From NCBI RefSeq assembly GCF_013304825.1, contig NZ_JAAWUO010000007.1:90483-154482 (forward strand): a stretch of 64,000 nucleotides of DNA. The letters are read 5' to 3'. The notes beneath the pieces were generated by a model. It was given only the letters and a program-made list of their open reading frames with translations. It had not been told where the DNA came from and searched no databases. Below, piece after piece: positions 62,921 to 64,000 of this stretch; within the stretch, counting starts at the first letter, position 1; every line of letters begins with the position of its first letter. A program made the translations under genes and the position numbers. The stretch is from Blautia schinkii. GTDB lineage: Bacteria; Bacillota; Clostridia; Lachnospirales; Lachnospiraceae.

Positions 62921-63748
62921 TCATAAAACAGTTGGTTTGGAAATAGATATTTTTTGGAGATATTTCGCTACTCCGTCGTTTTCATTGGATTCTATGATTC
63001 CGGTTGCCATATCTTTCAGTTCTTTTACTGCATTTTCCACTGCATAGGCTTCATCCGCTATTTCAAACATATCAATATCATTTTTTCCATCACCAAAAAC
63101 AACTAATCTGTCACATTCCAGTTTTTGTTTTAGCTGCAAAGCAGCCTGCGCTTTGGATGCTTTTTGCGGCATGATTTCCAGCCACTGCTCGCCTGTATAG
63201 ATATCTTGCTGATAAACAACGTGATATTTATTTTTGTATTTATGATAAAATGGTTCAAGCTTTTCCGACTTATCAATGCAGGTGATATAAAAAAGATTTC
63301 CATACATCAGTTCAGATTCTGTAGTTACAATATTCGTACGTTTGTCGCCCTTCCGGCTGTTCAAAAATGCCTTCATTCCACTTGTAGCCTTTGCCGGTAT
63401 GTAAGAAAATTTTTCAATATCATTCTGATATGAATATATAATCGGATATATTTTGTGTGCAAAAAGATCTTTCAATACCTCATATATATCATCTTCAAAA
63501 TAATTGGCAATGAGGATTTCTTCTGTTACATTATCTTTCACAAATGCCCCGTTGTATATAATTAGCGGAAAATGTGTGTTAAGACCTTCTGTTACTTTTT
63601 TCGATGTATTTAATGATCGGGCTGTTGCATAGGAAAAAAACAGGCCTGAAGAAGTTAAAGCATTGATTGTTTTTATTGTATATGGAGATAAAGTTTCATT
63701 TTTTCGTAAAAGAGTTCCGTCAAGATCTGATACGTATAATGTTTTCAT
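62921..63748 (-). CDS. Cof-type HAD-superfamily phosphatase
   Basis: A 275-residue HAD hydrolase of the Cof subfamily, which dephosphorylates sugar phosphates or related small molecules. Motif I is VSDLDGTLLRKNE with the two catalytic aspartates, motif II lies near YATARS, and motifs III-IV read KAQAALQLKQ and VFGDGKNDIDMFEIA. The start is ATG at 63748 with GAAAGGA upstream; an in-frame start at 63838 would fall in the rRNA terminator. The gene is downstream of the ribosomal RNA operon but separated by that terminator. Confidence 0.9.
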   Translation of the reverse strand: MKTLYVSDLDGTLLRKNETLSPYTIKTINALTSSGLFFSYATARSLNTSKKVTEGLNTHFPLIIYNGAFVKDNVTEEILIANYFEDDIYEVLKDLFAHKIYPIIYSYQNDIEKFSYIPAKATSGMKAFLNSRKGDKRTNIVTTESELMYGNLFYITCIDKSEKLEPFYHKYKNKYHVVYQQDIYTGEQWLEIMPQKASKAQAALQLKQKLECDRLVVFGDGKNDIDMFEIADEAYAVENAVKELKDMATGIIESNENDGVAKYLQKISISKPTVL

Positions 63749-63836
63749 AAATAAATCCTTTCGTTTTACTGTAGACAAAGAAACTTTTTTCAGTCGACAG
63801 GGAAATTGATGATAAATCATTTTTTTATTATAGCAC

Positions 63837-63864
63837 AAAAAAAGTGGCTGTTTAAGCCACTTTT
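63837..63864 (-). terminator. Terminator after 23S rRNA
   Basis: On the minus strand AGTGGCT (63855-63861) pairs with AGCCACT (63843-63849) and is followed by a T-run (63836-63842). It ends the ribosomal RNA transcript 84 bases after the 23S 3' end. Confidence 0.9.
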
Positions 63865-63947
63865 CACGATTGTATATTCAAAACTACATACATGGTTTGG
63901 TGATGATTGTTAATCGTATTTCGAATCAATTTTAACCTGCGTTTCTT

Positions 63948-64000
63948 GGTCAAGCCCTCACCCGATTAGTAACAGTCAGCTCCATGTGTTACCACACTTC
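63948..64000 (-). rRNA. 23S ribosomal RNA, 3' end (partial)
   Basis: The reverse complement ends in the conserved 23S terminus: GTGTGGTAACACATGGAGC, CTGACTGTTACTAATCGG, and GGGCTTGACC, as found in Clostridia. Only 53 bases are within the window. No 5S gene lies between the 23S end and the terminator, so 5S is elsewhere in the operon or absent from it. Confidence 0.9.

Overview
The window looks like a chromosomal segment of a low-to-mid GC Gram-positive anaerobe of the Clostridia, most likely a Lachnospiraceae (Blautia-like) gut bacterium. This is inferred from the glgC/glgD pair, strong AGGAGG ribosome sites, a CpsB-type PHP phosphatase with a CpsD-type tyrosine kinase, the style of the spermidine transporters, and the 3' end of a 23S rRNA gene at the right edge. 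The genus cannot be fixed from the sequence alone.

Layout. 1-2758: a gene fragment, then the glycogen genes glgC-glgD ending in a strong bidirectional hairpin. 2791-6086: a small membrane protein, an acyltransferase, and a divergent MerR-methyltransferase fusion behind three 15-bp tandem repeats. 6116-9162: a dTDP-rhamnose operon rfbA-rfbB-rfbD without rfbC; its promoter has a 19-bp spacer containing a dyad, as in MerR-controlled promoters. 9237-10859: a LytR-CpsA-Psr enzyme that probably attaches glycopolymers to the wall. 10976-16344: an AT-rich accessory island with a membrane protein divergent from a three-gene unit (nitrilase-fold protein, winged-helix protein, helical protein), followed by the wreck of an AAA-ATPase-like/PD-(D/E)XK gene.

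16457-50769 is one long minus-strand capsule locus read from a good promoter at 50840-50868. In transcription order it holds cpsD, cpsB and cpsC (chain-length and phosphorylation control), an acidic surface protein, a large initiating sugar-phosphate transferase, and a CapD-like dehydratase with an aminotransferase and a truncated PglC-like transferase. A four-gene radical-SAM/SDR/membrane/GNAT unit follows, then a complete PglD-PglF-PglE-PglC-like set for diacetylated bacillosamine-type sugars. After that come an ATP-grasp ligase, two glycosyltransferases, a polymerase, a flippase, capE, a two-gene nuclease-like insertion, capG and capF (UDP-L-FucNAc), ugd (UDP-glucuronate), a VanZ protein, glmM and glmS. 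The locus therefore makes its own UDP-GlcNAc supply, at least three activated sugars, and the machinery to assemble and export a repeat unit. The transferase-aminotransferase-dehydratase block occurs twice.

51101-63748: a homocysteine S-methyltransferase on the plus strand, then a minus-strand operon with two spermidine/putrescine ABC systems (potA2-B2-C2, potA1-B1, a potC-potD fusion, potD) and a phosphotransferase Enzyme I, preceded by an M20 amidohydrolase and a Cof-type phosphatase. The window closes with a terminator and the 3' end of 23S rRNA.

The best candidates for something undescribed are the nitrilase/winged-helix unit at 12607-15701 with its divergent membrane protein, the nuclease-like pair at 24075-26010 inside the FucNAc genes, and the radical-SAM unit at 38060-41719. 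None is assigned a proven function here.
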